A DNA stretch of 18,924 nucleotides, taken from a bacterium. GTDB lineage: Bacteria > Spirochaetota > Spirochaetia > JABEVK01. The DNA lies in the NCBI GenBank assembly GCA_021782055.1, contig JAJXVP010000035.1, forward strand, positions 1-18,924. Reading direction: 5' to 3'. Below the pieces are notes generated by a model that was given only the letters and a program-made list of their open reading frames with translations, was not told the origin of the DNA and searched no databases. Made by a program: the position numbers and the translations under genes. Of the stretch, positions 17,857 to 18,924 are shown piece by piece; the first letter of the stretch is position 1; every line of letters starts with the position of its first letter.

Positions 17857-18566
17857 TTCAGCTTTTCTTGCGTGGTGGGTGCGGCAACTTGCTGAGTCTT
17901 CATCTTGGCTTTTAAATCTTCTAAAAGCAAATCAGCTCTGGTGTCGCCTTTTTCTAACTCTTTAAATTGTTTGTCCAGATCGCTCGTGCCACTCAAATCC
18001 TCTAGCTCAGCCGCCGCACTAGCTTCCGCTTCCATCTGGTCGACCTTGACTGCCATGCGGTCGAAGGCTTCAAAGGCTGAATTGTTAGACATATTGCTCA
18101 TGGTCTCAGAAATCTTTTTTTGAGCCTCGGCACGTTTAGCGCGAGCTATAAGAATGTTCTTTTTTCGAGCTGCCTCATCAATTTTTTGTTGGAGCTGCCT
18201 TAAAGAGTCTTTCAGCTTTTCTACGGCTTGGTGTTGGGCTTCAAACTGCTGTTTGAATTGTGACGCCAAATCTTCATACTCTTTTTGGCGTAATAATGCT
18301 TCTTTGGCCAAATCGTCCCGATTACTTTTGACGGCAAGAACGGCTTTGCCTTCCCAGTCTTTAGCTTGAGAAGCATTATCCTGGTATTGTCTTTCAAGTC
18401 GTTTTTCATCGGCAATGGCCGTGGCAACAGCTTTTTTGTTTTCAATCAGCTGTTCATTCATATCAATAATGGTTTGTTCTAGAATCCTTTGGGGATCTTC
18501 AGCCTTGCTGATCGCCGCGTTGATATTGGCTTTAAAAACGCGTTTGAGGTTGTCCCAAATACCCAT
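17853..18566 (-). CDS. pspA: PspA/IM30 family membrane-stress protein
   Basis: PspA/Vipp1 proteins are ESCRT-III-like coiled coils that assemble on the inner leaflet of the inner membrane and protect or remodel it. The 237-residue protein starts with the amphipathic membrane-binding helix (GIWDNLKRVFKANINAAIS), followed by the family segment KAEDPQRILEQTI and a long coiled coil (about 25-190) with the characteristic run LAKEALLRQKEYEDL. A short helical tail follows (SDLDKQFKELE). Length is close to E. coli PspA. ATG 18566 has AAGGAG (18578-18573) 6 nt upstream. It lies 15 nt after the YbjN-like gene and overlaps the regulator gene by 4 nt. No pspB, pspC or sigma-54-type pspF gene is in the window. 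Confidence 0.93.
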   Translation of the reverse strand: MGIWDNLKRVFKANINAAISKAEDPQRILEQTIIDMNEQLIENKKAVATAIADEKRLERQYQDNASQAKDWEGKAVLAVKSNRDDLAKEALLRQKEYEDLASQFKQQFEAQHQAVEKLKDSLRQLQQKIDEAARKKNILIARAKRAEAQKKISETMSNMSNNSAFEAFDRMAVKVDQMEAEASAAAELEDLSGTSDLDKQFKELEKGDTRADLLLEDLKAKMKTQQVAAPTTQEKLN

Positions 18567-18581
18567 GAAGGTCTCCTTCGT

Positions 18582-18924
18582 TTACGAACTGAACTTTGAA
18601 AGAATCGTGTAATGTTGAATCAGCGTCAGGCCTATCTCGTCAAAAGCGGCTTGAATCTCGGGAAAATCGAGAGTTTCGAGCAGGAAGGACTTGCATAAAA
18701 TTAATGTCTCGCCCTCCACCGCATAGGAAACATACATGAGATCACTGGCATTCATGCGCAGAACAGCCTCAAAAAAAGCTTCTCGATTTTTTGCAGGAAG
18801 AGGCATAACGGTTAGCCTAAGAATCACAATGGGATCTTCCCAAACGACAGCGGTAGGCTGAAGACCGGTTTCCTCATCTTGAACAATCCACGAATTCTCG
18901 TTGATCGTCTGAACTGTAACCCCT
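18582..18924 (-). CDS. YbjN / type III secretion chaperone-like protein (5' partial)
   Basis: The C-terminal 113 residues of a protein whose start lies beyond the window; the frame is open to the last base. The sequence has the order seen in YbjN/CesT-fold proteins: a buried hydrophobic strand with WED near the visible N-terminus, VILRLTVMPLP, REAFFEAVLRMNASDL, YVSYAVEGETLILCKSFLL and a final helix EIQAAFDEIGLTL. Such small proteins are chaperone-like, but the client is unknown. It lies 15 nt upstream of pspA in the same direction and is probably in the same operon. A GTG at 18827 is in frame but would truncate the conserved fold, so it is not taken as the start. Confidence 0.65.
   Translation of the reverse strand, partial: GVTVQTINENSWIVQDEETGLQPTAVVWEDPIVILRLTVMPLPAKNREAFFEAVLRMNASDLMYVSYAVEGETLILCKSFLLETLDFPEIQAAFDEIGLTLIQHYTILSKFSS

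Noticed and set aside
18714..18827. GTG at 18827 as the start of the YbjN-like gene
   Set aside because: The frame continues open to the window edge and the upstream residues carry family-like sequence, so the gene is simply cut by the window.

Overview
The window reads as chromosomal DNA of a spirochaete, probably a free-living or host-associated anaerobe that uses polysaccharides. The strongest pointer is a 1128-residue protein with a cytosolic-looking acidic N-terminus, one membrane helix and a long tetratricopeptide region, the architecture of the periplasmic flagellar collar protein FlcA known from Borrelia. Supporting pointers are a possible lipoprotein with a relaxed lipobox, a secreted protein with two glycogen-binding-like modules, a PspA/YbjN-type cluster with an atypical response regulator, and a Pfs-LuxS pair. 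No lineage-specific RNA gene is present, so the assignment is inference. I saw no insertion sequence, CRISPR array, tRNA, rRNA or prophage gene.

Layout. 2-2722 (+) is the 3' part of a secreted alpha-amylase (CBM26-like module, two beta-sandwich modules, GH13 barrel). It converges on 2715-3974 (-), an HI0933/YhiN-type flavoprotein. Divergent from that is 4037-5506 (+), a protein with a degenerate class III nucleotide-cyclase domain. It converges on 5503-6694 (-), the luxS and mtnN genes of S-adenosylhomocysteine detoxification. Then come 6799-7857 (+), a GH18 possible lipoprotein; 7850-9780 (-), a class I/II aminotransferase and a two-module CBM48-like secreted protein; 9888-13274 (+), the FlcA-like protein; and 13335-14420 (+), leuB. 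From 14413 to the window end (-) lies a compact five-gene cluster transcribed toward leuB: YbjN-like (partial), pspA, an OmpR-type regulator with a degenerate receiver, and two membrane proteins that each have three helices at either end.

The genes work together in three recognisable sets. MtnN and LuxS split S-adenosylhomocysteine to S-ribosylhomocysteine and then to homocysteine plus the AI-2 precursor. The amylase, the GH18 protein and the CBM48-like protein are envelope or secreted glycan-acting or glycan-binding proteins, but they are not one operon. The PspA cluster looks like an envelope-stress or envelope-maintenance unit whose two membrane proteins I cannot name.

Two features of genome organisation stand out. 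All four convergent gene pairs overlap at their stop codons, three of them with exactly the same 8-nt geometry, so none has an intergenic terminator. Three genes (the HI0933-type flavoprotein, the cyclase-like gene and mtnN) have a plausible -10 box ending 6-7 nt before the start codon and no convincing Shine-Dalgarno sequence, which suggests leaderless transcripts; luxS, leuB, pspA and the CBM48-like gene have clear Shine-Dalgarno sites. There is no gene-free stretch above 300 bases: the longest gaps are about 60-110 nt, and all are divergent promoter regions or the leuB leader.
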